Below, one piece after another: positions 9,671 to 18,211 of a DNA stretch of 64,000 nt. Each line of letters starts with the position of its first letter. Positions within the stretch are counted from its first letter, which is position 1. The notes below the pieces were generated by a model. That model was not told the origin of the DNA. It searched no databases and was given only the letters and a program-made list of their open reading frames with translations. Where the stretch lies: assembly GCA_037445225.1 (NCBI GenBank), contig JBBIKW010000001.1, positions 124,001-188,000 on the forward strand, read 5' to 3'. The DNA is from M3007 sp037445225 (GTDB taxonomy: Bacteria; Bacteroidota; Bacteroidia; Chitinophagales; Saprospiraceae). The position numbers and the translations under genes are program-made.

Positions 9671-10999
9671 ATGCTTCGGAAGAAAATAGCTAGCCTCATT
9701 GCCTTGTTCCTTTGGACGAGCGTCGCCTACGTGCAGACGCCCGATCCCTACGAGTTTCGGCCCATGAAGCTGCTGCCTGCGACGTCGGTCAAAAACCAGG
9801 AGCAGACCGGTACCTGCTGGAGCTTTGCCGCTACGTCGCTGTTGGAAAGCGAGCTGTTGCGGCAGGGTAAAGACACGCACGACCTATCGGAGATGTACAC
9901 GGTGCGCTGGGTGTATCGCCAAAAATGCGAAAACTACGTCCGCCGGCTGGGCGCAGCCCAATTCGGACAAGGCGGATTGGTGCACGACAAGTTCAACGTC
10001 ATCGCGCGCTACGGCTTGATGCCCGAGAGCGCCTATCCGGCCAAAAAGCCGTTGAACCACACTGACATAGAAACGACCCTCCGAACGCTGTGCGACACCT
10101 TCATCGCACAGGCCAAACGCAACGCCTTGGTTGAAAACTGGCTGACCCAAATCGACAGCGTCTTAGACGCCGAGTTTGGTCCGGTACCCACCACCTTCGT
10201 CTACCGCGGCGTGCAGTATACTCCCACCTCTTTCCGCGACTACTTGGGCATTAAGCCCGAACATTACGTCCACCTCACCTCGTTTACTCACCACCCCTTC
10301 TGGAGCTATTTCGTGTTGGAAGTGCCCGACAACTTCTCCAACGGCCAGTACTACAACGTGCCGCTCAACGACCTCATGCGCTGTCTAAACTACGCGCTCC
10401 AGACGGGCTATACCGTCGCTTGGGACACCGACGTGAGCAACCCAGGCTTCTCGGCTAAGGAGGGACTGGCCATTGCGCCCGACATCGACTGGAAAAACAG
10501 CACGCCCGAACAGGCAGCCGCCGTATTCAAGTATTGGGAGCCGGAAAAAGTGGTCACCCAAGAGATGCGCCAGCGCGCCTTTGACCGGTTAGAAACCCAA
10601 GACGACCACCTCATGCACATCACAGGTATAGTCAACGAAAACCAAGGCGGGCTCTTTTACGCCGTCAAAAACTCGTGGGGCGAAATTTTCGATCGAAAAG
10701 GCTACTTGTACGCCTCGAACGCCTACATGCGCCTCAATACCCTGTCGATCAGCCTGCACGTCAACGCGCTGCCGCCCGACATCCGGCAGCGCATGGGCTT
10801 AGCGCTCGTAGCAGAAGCCCGAACAGCAGCTCCTATACCGGGCTCGGTTACGCCTCCCGCTCAGATGCAAATGCGTCCCGCCTCGAACAACTTGCCCGCG
10901 GCTACGCGTATGCGCATGCAAAATCCCAACCTAAAGACAACACCTGCTCAAGCTTATCCGCTCCCTAAGAAAGCAGAAGAAGCGCCCAAAGAGCGCTGA
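9671..10999 (+). CDS. Secreted C1 family cysteine peptidase (PepC/bleomycin hydrolase-like)
   Basis: 442-aa papain-fold peptidase with a Sec signal peptide (residues 1-22, cleavage near YVQ-TP). The catalytic Cys lies in QTGTCWSFA at about 43-51, the His in LMHITGI at about 320 and the Asn in VKNSWGE at about 338, the order of clan CA. The insert between Cys and His resembles aminopeptidase C rather than cathepsins. The C-terminal 60 residues are P/A/Q/M-rich and low complexity. Unlike cytosolic PepC it should act outside the cytoplasm, perhaps in peptide scavenging. A hairpin at 11183-11208 could end the transcript. Confidence 0.85.
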   Translation: MLRKKIASLIALFLWTSVAYVQTPDPYEFRPMKLLPATSVKNQEQTGTCWSFAATSLLESELLRQGKDTHDLSEMYTVRWVYRQKCENYVRRLGAAQFGQGGLVHDKFNVIARYGLMPESAYPAKKPLNHTDIETTLRTLCDTFIAQAKRNALVENWLTQIDSVLDAEFGPVPTTFVYRGVQYTPTSFRDYLGIKPEHYVHLTSFTHHPFWSYFVLEVPDNFSNGQYYNVPLNDLMRCLNYALQTGYTVAWDTDVSNPGFSAKEGLAIAPDIDWKNSTPEQAAAVFKYWEPEKVVTQEMRQRAFDRLETQDDHLMHITGIVNENQGGLFYAVKNSWGEIFDRKGYLYASNAYMRLNTLSISLHVNALPPDIRQRMGLALVAEARTAAPIPGSVTPPAQMQMRPASNNLPAATRMRMQNPNLKTTPAQAYPLPKKAEEAPKER

Positions 11000-11052
11000 T
11001 GTGCGATGCCGGCGCCTGGCCGCTCCGAGGCCGCGAAAGGGGAGGGTCTGAC

Positions 11053-11068
11053 GAGATTTTAAAATCTC
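11053..11068. repeat. 16-bp perfect palindrome
   Basis: GAGATTTT followed directly by AAAATCTC, in the 220-bp gap between the C1 peptidase and the transporter. No loop separates the halves. It could be a protein-binding operator-like site or a by-product of transcription termination; only one copy was noticed. Confidence 0.4.
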
Positions 11069-11182
11069 ACCTCGCAGAGAGGAAAACGAGCCGAAAATCG
11101 AAGACGCCATCTCTGTGCGAGACCATTGGCTGCCATGACCTCGGAGAGGTGCAGCTCTCGCAGCCCAGCGCAATTGCTGTTT

Positions 11183-11218
11183 CCTCGAGTTATTCCTAAA
11201 ACTCGGGGGCAACTTTTC
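11183..11218 (+). terminator. Putative terminator after C1 peptidase gene
   Basis: Stem CCTCGAGTT / AACTCGGGG (9 bp with one G-T pair, 11183-11191 and 11200-11208), 8-nt loop, followed by a short TTTT. It sits just before the convergent transporter gene. Confidence 0.45.
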
Positions 11219-11219
11219 C

Positions 11220-12095
11220 TTACCTGCGCGCCAAATAAACGCCCATTAAAATGATGGCGGTACTGCCCATATCGAAAAGGCCCAACGTTTCCCCGTCATA
11301 AGCGCCAGCTATCAGGGCTGCCACGGGGAGCAGGTAGGTCACCGACGTGGCAAACAGGGCACTGGTGCGCTGCAAGAGCCAAAAGTACAAGATGGAGCCG
11401 CCTACCGTGCCCAAGAGTGCCAGATAGCCGATGTAGCCCAACCCCATCAGCCCCTTAGGATGCGAAAAGGCCGCATGCCAACCGCCCGACCACCATAGGC
11501 CCACTAAGAACAGGCTGCCCGTCAGCACAAAAGCCCCCGAAGCGATAGCCGCCGGATGTTGGTCCTGCAAATGACGTCCTACCGTGTTGGCATTGATGGC
11601 GTAGCACAGCGTCGCCGCCGCGCACAGAAGAGCATAGGGCGCTTGCCCATCCATTGCCCCGCGCTGCGAGAGAACCAAGGCCGCGGCACCTGCAAAGCCC
11701 ACCACCACGCCCAACACCTTGCTCGGCGAAGGCCGAAACTGAAAGAACACCGCTCCCAGGGCCAACGTAAAGAGTGGCGTTAGGGCATTGAGCACGCCGG
11801 CCATGCTGCTGCTGACGCGGGTTTGCGCTACGGCAAAGAGAAAATTGGGAATGGCAGACCCACAAAAGGCCACCACCAGCAGCGAGCGCCACCTCGCCCA
11901 GTCGATCCGTGGCCAAAACAGCCATGCTATCGGCAAATACGCTACCAGCGCCAACACCATGCGCCACATGGCCATCTGCAGCGGCGTGTATATCGAAACA
12001 GCCCGCTTAATAAAGACAAAAGACAGCCCCCAGATGGCGGTCAACAGCAACAGCAACAGCCAATCCAAAGCCGTAGGCGAGCGATGCGGTGTCAT
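11220..12095 (-). CDS. EamA/DMT-superfamily transporter
   Basis: About 291 aa with ten predicted membrane helices in two EamA repeats, as in drug/metabolite exporters (RhaT/YdcZ-like). The first repeat begins WLLLLLLTAIWGLSFVFIKRA; a second begins after about residue 150. Substrate cannot be told. The frame stays open upstream to a GTG at 12170 that overlaps the rlmD stop as GTGA, but the added 25 residues are polar and unlike this family. The ATG at 12095 (MTPHRSPTALDW) is preferred, with 12116 as an alternative. It follows rlmD on the same strand and is probably co-transcribed. Confidence 0.83.
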   Translation of the reverse strand: MTPHRSPTALDWLLLLLLTAIWGLSFVFIKRAVSIYTPLQMAMWRMVLALVAYLPIAWLFWPRIDWARWRSLLVVAFCGSAIPNFLFAVAQTRVSSSMAGVLNALTPLFTLALGAVFFQFRPSPSKVLGVVVGFAGAAALVLSQRGAMDGQAPYALLCAAATLCYAINANTVGRHLQDQHPAAIASGAFVLTGSLFLVGLWWSGGWHAAFSHPKGLMGLGYIGYLALLGTVGGSILYFWLLQRTSALFATSVTYLLPVAALIAGAYDGETLGLFDMGSTAIILMGVYLARR

Positions 12096-12166
12096 AGAAA
12101 CCCAATGTGCCGGCATTAAACAACTCAAATGCCATTTGTTTGCGGCCGCCGAGCCCAGCCCCATAC

Positions 12167-13579
12167 TCACCGCCGCACCAACAGCGCCACATTCTCGACG
12201 TGGTGCGTATGGGGAAACATGTCTACCGGGCGCACTCGACGCACCTCGTAGGCGTCGGCAAGCAGACCCACGTCGCGCGCCTGCGTGGCCGGGTTGCAGC
12301 TGATGTAAACGATGCGCGGAGGCCGCAACTGCTTCAAAAAGTGGACAGCCCGCTCGTGCATGCCCGCCCGCGGCGGGTCGGTAATGACTACCTCCGGACG
12401 CCCGTGCCGCTCCGCCAAAGCCGGCGAAAGCAGCTGCTTCACATCGCCTGTGTAAAAATGGACGTTAACGATGCCGTTCTGACGCCGATTTTCCTCGGCA
12501 TCGGCTATGGCTTCGGGCACCTCTTCTATGCCCACCACCTGGCGGCAGTACCGAGCGGCGTATAGGGCTATGGTGCCGGTACCGGTGTATAAGTCATAAA
12601 GGCACTCTCGGCCCGTCAGCTCCGCAAAGCTCAAAGCCGCATCGTATAAGTCTTTGGCCTGCGCTGTATTGGTTTGAAAGAACGATTTAGGGCCAATTTT
12701 GAAGCGTAAGTCGCCGATCTGCTCTGCCACGAAGCCCTTCCCCGTATAAGTGATCATCTCCAAATCCAACACGCTGTCGTTGGGCTTTGGGTTGATGCAA
12801 TAGACCACCGTGGTTATGCGATCGCCCACGCGCGCTAAGAGGGCATCCAAATAGCGGCGTATGGCCACCGGATCGTCGTAACCGAAGCTGAAGAGGGCGA
12901 GCACCTCACCGGAGGCGGTGATGCGCAGCATCAAATTGCGCAGAAAGCCCTGTTGCTGGCGCACGTCGTAGAAGCTCAGCCCTTGCTCCAAGGCGACGGC
13001 GCGCACAGTATTCCGGATGAGGTTGGAAGGCTCCGGCTGAAGCCAACACGTCTCGATATCGACTACTTTGTCGAAGGCGCCGGCGCGATGAAAGCCCAAA
13101 CCCGGCTGCGACGGCGCCTGAAGCGCTTCCTCCCCCTCTTCTGCCAAGCGCCAGCGTTTGTTGGAGAAAGCAAACTCTAATTTATTGCGGTAATGCGTGG
13201 TCGTAGGCGCAGGTAAGATGGGCAAAAACTCGCCTACCGGCACTTTGGCGATACGCTCAAAGGCATCCATTACTGCCTGTTGTTTGTGCGCAAGCTGGGC
13301 AGCGTAGTCGAAGTGTTGCCATTTACACCCCCCACACACCGAAAAATGGCGGCAAAATGGCGCCACGCGATGCGGCGAAGCAACTACCAAGCGCTCGAGG
13401 CGCCCTTCTCCAAACCCACCGCGCTGCTTGTATATCCATACGTCGGCAACATCGCCTGGGACGGCGCCTTCTACAAACACCACCAACCCCTCCGCCGTAC
13501 GCCCTACCGCTCGCCCCTTGTCGGCAATGCCGTGAACGTATACCTTCTCCGCCAAAAACGACTTGGAACGCCGCCCCAT
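12167..13579 (-). CDS. rlmD: 23S rRNA (uracil-C5)-methyltransferase, RlmD/RumA family
   Basis: 470-aa SAM-dependent RNA m5U methyltransferase. An N-terminal TRAM domain (about 10-66) is followed by [4Fe-4S] ligands Cys76, Cys82 and Cys85 (CRHFSVCGGC) with the fourth Cys near 178, a Rossmann SAM domain with LYDLYTGTGTIAL, and the catalytic region ending YISCNPATQARD. The cluster cysteines argue for RlmD/RlmCD rather than TrmA. Whether it methylates U1939 alone or also U747 cannot be told. A perfect TATTTTTG box lies 21 nt before the ATG. Confidence 0.9.
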   Translation of the reverse strand: MGRRSKSFLAEKVYVHGIADKGRAVGRTAEGLVVFVEGAVPGDVADVWIYKQRGGFGEGRLERLVVASPHRVAPFCRHFSVCGGCKWQHFDYAAQLAHKQQAVMDAFERIAKVPVGEFLPILPAPTTTHYRNKLEFAFSNKRWRLAEEGEEALQAPSQPGLGFHRAGAFDKVVDIETCWLQPEPSNLIRNTVRAVALEQGLSFYDVRQQQGFLRNLMLRITASGEVLALFSFGYDDPVAIRRYLDALLARVGDRITTVVYCINPKPNDSVLDLEMITYTGKGFVAEQIGDLRFKIGPKSFFQTNTAQAKDLYDAALSFAELTGRECLYDLYTGTGTIALYAARYCRQVVGIEEVPEAIADAEENRRQNGIVNVHFYTGDVKQLLSPALAERHGRPEVVITDPPRAGMHERAVHFLKQLRPPRIVYISCNPATQARDVGLLADAYEVRRVRPVDMFPHTHHVENVALLVRR

Positions 13580-13600
13580 GTTCGCACCGATTTAAGGGGG

Positions 13601-13608
13601 CAAAAATA
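13601..13608 (-). promoter_or_regulatory. -7 box of rlmD
   Basis: TATTTTTG on the minus strand, matching TAnnTTTG, 21 nt before the rlmD ATG. No clear TTTG at the -33 position. Confidence 0.55.
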
Positions 13609-13616
13609 GCGCACAT

Positions 13617-13656
13617 AAAATAGCCCCTGCGCACCGCGCACCCGCGTGCAAGGGCT
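13617..13656 (-). terminator. Putative terminator of the small anti-sigma-like gene
   Basis: Read leftward, AGCCC pairs with GGGCT around an inner GCAC/GTGC stem, followed by ATTTTATG. It separates the small gene at 13679-13915 from the rlmD promoter. Confidence 0.5.
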
Positions 13657-13678
13657 TCGTTAAAGAGGCTTTCAGTGG

Positions 13679-13915
13679 TCAGAGCTGCGCCTCTAAAGCC
13701 GTTTTTGTGCTGTATTGAAGGATGCGCTGTATGGCGTGAGTAGACGGCAGAAACTGTACCTTCGGAAGTGCTTGTTTCGCCTGGTGCAGTTCTACAAACA
13801 CCGAGCGATACACGGGATCCGCCGATAGATGCCTCTTCATCTGCGCAGCTTCTTCGGCCGACATCTCGTGGTACAAGAAGCGCACAACCTCAGCTTCGGA
13901 GTAACGATTGGACAT
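13679..13915 (-). CDS. Small anti-sigma-like hypothetical protein
   Basis: 78-aa soluble, acidic-helical protein beginning MSNRYSEAEVVRFLYHEM; the stretch MSAEEAAQMKRHLSADP resembles the N-terminal helix-turn-helix of zinc-finger anti-sigma (zf-HC2-like) proteins, but the CHCC zinc ligands are absent. It ends with IQRILQYS, a pattern I associate with small Bacteroidota proteins of this sort. The ATG at 13915 is preferred; the open frame extends to 14074, but through AT-rich intergenic sequence. No sigma factor gene is adjacent. Function is not known. Confidence 0.6.
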   Translation of the reverse strand: MSNRYSEAEVVRFLYHEMSAEEAAQMKRHLSADPVYRSVFVELHQAKQALPKVQFLPSTHAIQRILQYSTKTALEAQL

Positions 13916-14002
13916 AAGCGAGAAAATTCCACTGTAATGAATGTGTGCCTGAAACCGACTTAAAAACTCATCCGATGGTCGGGTTAGTATGTGCTTGGGT
14001 TT

Positions 14003-14010
14003 TAAATTTG
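14003..14010 (+). promoter_or_regulatory. -7 box upstream of the VWA gene
   Basis: TAAATTTG, a perfect TAnnTTTG, in an AT-rich stretch 142 nt before the VWA start codon. No TTTG at the expected -33 distance. Confidence 0.45.
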
Positions 14011-14152
14011 TTTTTTTAACATTTTTGCACATTCTCGGTTCACACAGCCGGTTCCTCGCCCTTACTGTGCGCATCTTTTTGCGGCGGCGCAGCCAACAAG
14101 GGCATCCGCATGTGTCCTGTTTTGAGCAAATTGCCTTAAACGTCTGCAGAGC

Positions 14153-15280
14153 ATGTCTGAGCGCGAAGTCGATATGTTAGAGCGGTGGCGGCTCATTTTA
14201 GGGCGCGAAGCTGTCGAAAAGGGAGCCATTCGTCTGAGCGACCGCGCGGCGGGTATGGATGCCGCCTTAGAGATGCTTTACGACGCCGACCGAAAAGGAG
14301 GGTTTGGCGCCTCCTCTCCTCAGCTGCACCGTTGGCTGGGCGACATCCGCCGCTACTTTCCCACGCCGGTGGTACAGCTGCTGCAGCGGGATGCGATCGA
14401 GCGCTTAGGGTTGGTGCAGCTGTTGGCCGAACCGGAAGTGTTGGAGAGCCTCACTCCCGACGTGCACTTGGCGGCTACCCTCCTTTCCCTCCGAGACGCT
14501 ATGCCCGAACACACGCTCCATACCGCTCGCCAAGTCGTTCGGCACATCGCCGACGAGTTGGAGCAGCGGCTTGGCCCGGCGCTGCGCGACGCCGTCGAGC
14601 GGGCAATGCGCCGCAGCAGTCGAACCCAAAAGCCGCGCCCGCGCGACATCGACTGGCCGCGAACCGTATACCGCAACCTGCGCCATTACCAACCGGAAAA
14701 CCAGCGCCTCATCCCACAGCGCCGATACGGATTTGCCCGGCGCAGCAAAGCCCTCCGACATATCGTCTTGGCCATCGACCAGAGCGGCTCCATGGCTGAC
14801 TCGCTCGTTTACGCCGCCATCTTCGGCGCCGCCCTAGCTTCGGTGCGCAGCCTCCAAACGCACCTGTTTGTCTTCGACACCGAGATCGCCGACCTCTCCG
14901 AATACCTTCACGACCCAGTGGAGCTGCTCTTTGGCACCCACCTCGGCGGCGGCACCGACATCGCCAAGGCGCTCGGCTACGCCCAGACCCTCATCCGCCA
15001 GCCCGACGATACCGTACTGGTGCTCATCAGCGACTTGTACGAAGGCGGCGTGCCCGGAGAGCTGCTCAAAAAGGTGCATGCCTTGTGTGCGCAGGGCGTT
15101 CAGCTAATCGTCCTGCTGGCCCTGAGCGACGAAGGCGCGCCGGCACACGACCGAGCGCAAGCCCGCGCCCTGGCTGCCCTAGACATCCCGGTGTTCGCCT
15201 GCACACCGCATCATTTTCCCGACCTAATGGCCGCAGCCATCCAGCGCCAAGACCTGCGCCACTGGAGCACTTCTTTATGA
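14153..15280 (+). CDS. VWA-domain (CoxE-like) protein
   Basis: 375-aa cytoplasmic protein. The N-terminal 190 residues are helical; the C-terminal half is a von Willebrand A domain with the metal-ion site DQSGSM near 207-212, the second MIDAS element in LGGGTDIAKAL and a third in LISDLYEGG. Such CoxE/YeaD-type proteins usually work with a MoxR-type AAA+ ATPase as metal- or cofactor-insertion chaperones, but no MoxR gene lies within this window's flanks of the gene. An in-frame ATG at 14174 (MLERWRLI) is an alternative start. The next gene downstream on the same strand is a lipoprotein 110 bp away. Confidence 0.85.
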   Translation: MSEREVDMLERWRLILGREAVEKGAIRLSDRAAGMDAALEMLYDADRKGGFGASSPQLHRWLGDIRRYFPTPVVQLLQRDAIERLGLVQLLAEPEVLESLTPDVHLAATLLSLRDAMPEHTLHTARQVVRHIADELEQRLGPALRDAVERAMRRSSRTQKPRPRDIDWPRTVYRNLRHYQPENQRLIPQRRYGFARRSKALRHIVLAIDQSGSMADSLVYAAIFGAALASVRSLQTHLFVFDTEIADLSEYLHDPVELLFGTHLGGGTDIAKALGYAQTLIRQPDDTVLVLISDLYEGGVPGELLKKVHALCAQGVQLIVLLALSDEGAPAHDRAQARALAALDIPVFACTPHHFPDLMAAAIQRQDLRHWSTSL

Positions 15281-15390
15281 CCCTGCACCCAGCCTATCCG
15301 CCTTTTCCATTCGACCAATTCTCCACACTTTTGCGCCGCCATTTTTCTATTGCTATCGCTTCGAGATACCTCACCTCTAAACCGCTTTCT

Positions 15391-16056
15391 ATGATCGACC
15401 GCGCTGTTTTCGGAACTGCCCTGTTGGTGCTGAGCATGTGGGCTTGTCAATCGGAAAAGAAACCCGCCGACCAACAAAAAAACGCTTCGGCAGCTTCCAT
15501 CACCTACCCGTACGAAAAGCCCGACTCGGCCTTCGGGTTTGCGGGATGCGACAAGGCCTTGTACAAGGCTGACTCCGCTGGGAGCTTCGAACTGTTCTAC
15601 GGCACCTATCGAGTGCAGGTGAAAGAGCCCACGGGCAGTACGCCCGGTCAGCAAATCACCATCGTCATCGATTCGACAGGCACCCCCCTGCAGCTACCTC
15701 CGCTGGATGAAGGCGGCTATTTCCAGGGCAAGTGGGGCAATCACTTCTTCGTCGATTTAGGCACGGCACCCGACGTGCGCCGGCTTAACGTGTACAAAGA
15801 GGAGAACGGCGCGCTGTACCAGGTCTTTCAGACGGAGTACCTGCCGCACGAGGCACCGGTGGTAGCGTCTACAGGATCGCTGTGGTTCTATGGGCCGATA
15901 GCGGAGGCCGACATGGAAGAAAAGCCGGTATGCCCCGATGCGGAGCAGTGGCGCAAAGACGGCCTTCGCATCGGCTACGGCCAGCGGCGCCTTTACGATA
16001 TGCGGCAGCGCATGTATGTGCGCAAGTCGGAGTACACCTGTGTGCCCATGCAGTGA
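15391..16056 (+). CDS. Hypothetical lipoprotein
   Basis: 221-aa protein with a lipoprotein-type signal: hydrophobic stretch then Cys19 in LSMWAC. The Trp at -2 is unusual for a lipobox, but Bacteroidota boxes are relaxed. The mature part is beta-rich with no domain I recognise. The ATG at 15391 is chosen because the signal starts there; the open frame further upstream overlaps the VWA gene in another frame. The gene is convergent with recG (9 bp). Confidence 0.72.
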   Translation: MIDRAVFGTALLVLSMWACQSEKKPADQQKNASAASITYPYEKPDSAFGFAGCDKALYKADSAGSFELFYGTYRVQVKEPTGSTPGQQITIVIDSTGTPLQLPPLDEGGYFQGKWGNHFFVDLGTAPDVRRLNVYKEENGALYQVFQTEYLPHEAPVVASTGSLWFYGPIAEADMEEKPVCPDAEQWRKDGLRIGYGQRRLYDMRQRMYVRKSEYTCVPMQ

Positions 16057-16065
16057 CCGTTGAGC

Positions 16066-18165
16066 TCAAGCGATCCGGCTCCACAAGCGCGCCGCTTTGC
16101 CGGTGGAGGCTAAGTGTTCGCGCAGGCAGCGATGTTCGGGAAGGGTCAACTCGGGGTCGGCGTCGAGGATGCGTTGAGCCACGCCGCGAGCGGTCGTTAG
16201 GATGGAGCCGTCGTTAGCGAGGTCGGCGATCAGGAAGCGGAGCATGCCGCTTTGCTGCGTGCCTTCGATATTTCCGGGGCCGCGCAGGCGGAGGTCTGCC
16301 TCCGCGATCTCGAAGCCGTCGGTGGTGCGCACCAAGGTTTGAATACGCTCGCGCGCCTCAGCACTCAGCTTGTACGAGGTCATGAGCAGGCAATACGACT
16401 GCTCTGCCCCCCGACCTACGCGTCCGCGCAGCTGGTGCAGCTGGCTTAGACCAAAGCGCTCAGCGTTTTCAATGACCATGACCGTGGCATTGGGCACGTT
16501 GACTCCCACCTCAATGACCGTAGTGGCTACCATGATGTGGGTCTCCCCTTTGGCAAAGCGCTGCATCTCAAATTCCTTGTCGGCGGGCTTCATCTTGCCG
16601 TGGACGATGCTGATCTGATACTGCGGCGGCGGAAAGTCGCGGCTGAGTGCCTCGTATCCGCTCATGAGGTTTAGCAAGTCGGCCTTTTCGGTTTCCTCGA
16701 TCATCGGATATACGACGTACACCTGTCGCCCTTGGGCGATTTGCTCTCGCATGAACCCCTGCACGCGCAGGCGCTGCGCCTCAGTGAAATGCAGCGTCTT
16801 GATGGGCTTGCGCCCCGGCGGCAACTCGTCGATGACAGAGGTGTCTAAGTCGCCGTATAGCGTCATGGCCAGCGTCCGCGGTATGGGCGTTGCGGTCATG
16901 ACCAACACATGCGGGGGTAAGCCCGCCCCCTTTTTCCAAAGGGCGGCGCGCTGCTCGACGCCAAAGCGATGTTGCTCGTCGATGATAGCCAAGCCCAGCC
17001 GGTGAAACTGCACAGCTTCTTCGATGAGCGCATGCGTGCCCACCACAATGTGCATCTCGCCTTCCGCCAACGCCTCAAGCACTGCGCGCCGCGTCTTGCC
17101 TTTGACGACGCCGCTCAAAAAGCCCACCTTCACGCCCAAGTCGCCCACCAGCGAGCAGATGCTGTGGTAGTGCTGTTGCGCCAAGATCTCTGTCGGCGCC
17201 ATAAGGCAAGCCTGGAAGCCGTTATCGATGGCAATGAGCATGGCCAACAAGGCCACCACCGTCTTCCCAGAGCCGACGTCGCCCTGCACCAACCGGTTCA
17301 TCTGGTAGCCCGCCTTCATGTCGGCGCGGATCTCGCGCACCACGCGCTTTTGCGCTTCCGTCAGTTCAAAGGGCAGCTTTTCCCGATAGAACCGGTGAAA
17401 AAAATCGCCCACCTTCTCGAAGACGAAGCCCTGGACACTGTCCTTGCGTCGGCGCCGAATTTGCAGCAGGCGCAGCTGGAGGAAGAACAGCTCTTCAAAC
17501 TTTAGGCGCCGACGCGCGGCGTCGAGCTCTTGCTGGTTTTCTGGAAAGTGGATTTTCTGCAGCGCTTCCCAGCGGCCCATGAGGCGATAGGCGCCGAGCA
17601 CGCTGTCGGGGAGCGTTTCGGGCACTTCGGCGGGCGTTATCTGTTCCAACAGGGTGCGCATCAGCCGGCGCAGGCCGCGCGCATCCAACCCTTTCTGGGC
17701 CAGCTTGTCGGTCGACGGATACACCGGGTCGAACGGGCGCGCCGACGCGGTGTTGTCCGACGTCAGCTCCTCCATCTCCGGATGGGCCATGTTGAAACGG
17801 CCGTTGAAAAGCGAGGCGCGGCCGTAGACGACGTACGACCGACCCACCTTTAGCGAGCGTTCCAACCAAGAGATGCCCTGAAACCACACCAGCTCCAACG
17901 CACCCGTGTCGTCGCGCAACAGCCCGACCAACCGCTTTGAGCGACCTTCGCCCACCACGTCCAAGCGGCGCAGCACGCCACAGAGCTGGTACGCTTCTCC
18001 TTCTCGCTGAATGTCGCGCACGCGGTGAAAACGCGTGCGATCGATGTACCGAAAAGGGAAGTGGAGCAGCAAGTCGCCGTACGTGTGGATACCCAATTCG
18101 CGCTGCAGCACCTCGGCGCGCGGCGGACCGACCCCTTTAAGATATTCGATGGGCCTATCGAGCAT
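16066..18165 (-). CDS. recG: ATP-dependent DNA helicase RecG
   Basis: 699-aa fork-remodelling helicase. The N-terminal wedge (OB-fold) domain starts with the family hallmark YLKGVGPPRAEVL. The helicase core shows Walker A GDVGSGKT (about 298), MAPTEILAQQH, DEQHRFGVEQR as motif II, MTATPIPRTLA as motif III, and QLRGRVGRG (motif VI). Length matches E. coli RecG (693). It lies 46 bp downstream of nadE on the same strand but has its own -7 box, TACTTTTG, ending 8 nt before the ATG. Confidence 0.96.
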   Translation of the reverse strand: MLDRPIEYLKGVGPPRAEVLQRELGIHTYGDLLLHFPFRYIDRTRFHRVRDIQREGEAYQLCGVLRRLDVVGEGRSKRLVGLLRDDTGALELVWFQGISWLERSLKVGRSYVVYGRASLFNGRFNMAHPEMEELTSDNTASARPFDPVYPSTDKLAQKGLDARGLRRLMRTLLEQITPAEVPETLPDSVLGAYRLMGRWEALQKIHFPENQQELDAARRRLKFEELFFLQLRLLQIRRRRKDSVQGFVFEKVGDFFHRFYREKLPFELTEAQKRVVREIRADMKAGYQMNRLVQGDVGSGKTVVALLAMLIAIDNGFQACLMAPTEILAQQHYHSICSLVGDLGVKVGFLSGVVKGKTRRAVLEALAEGEMHIVVGTHALIEEAVQFHRLGLAIIDEQHRFGVEQRAALWKKGAGLPPHVLVMTATPIPRTLAMTLYGDLDTSVIDELPPGRKPIKTLHFTEAQRLRVQGFMREQIAQGRQVYVVYPMIEETEKADLLNLMSGYEALSRDFPPPQYQISIVHGKMKPADKEFEMQRFAKGETHIMVATTVIEVGVNVPNATVMVIENAERFGLSQLHQLRGRVGRGAEQSYCLLMTSYKLSAEARERIQTLVRTTDGFEIAEADLRLRGPGNIEGTQQSGMLRFLIADLANDGSILTTARGVAQRILDADPELTLPEHRCLREHLASTGKAARLWSRIA

Positions 18166-18173
18166 GTCGAGGG

Positions 18174-18181
18174 CAAAAGTA
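18174..18181 (-). promoter_or_regulatory. -7 box of recG, very close to the start codon
   Basis: TACTTTTG on the minus strand matches TAnnTTTG and ends 8 nt before the recG ATG, which predicts a leaderless or nearly leaderless transcript. Confidence 0.5.
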
Positions 18182-18211
18182 AAAAAAATTGTTTTAAAAG
18201 GACGCTGCTCG

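Noticed and set aside
3454..14180. The helicase and VWA proteins both begin MSEREV, suggesting a shared N-terminal signal.
   Set aside because: Only six residues match, with different codons; no further similarity follows, so chance is more likely.
15085..15390. Upstream extension of the lipoprotein frame at 15085-15390.
   Set aside because: It lies out of frame over the VWA gene and has the Pro/Arg-rich composition of a shadow frame.
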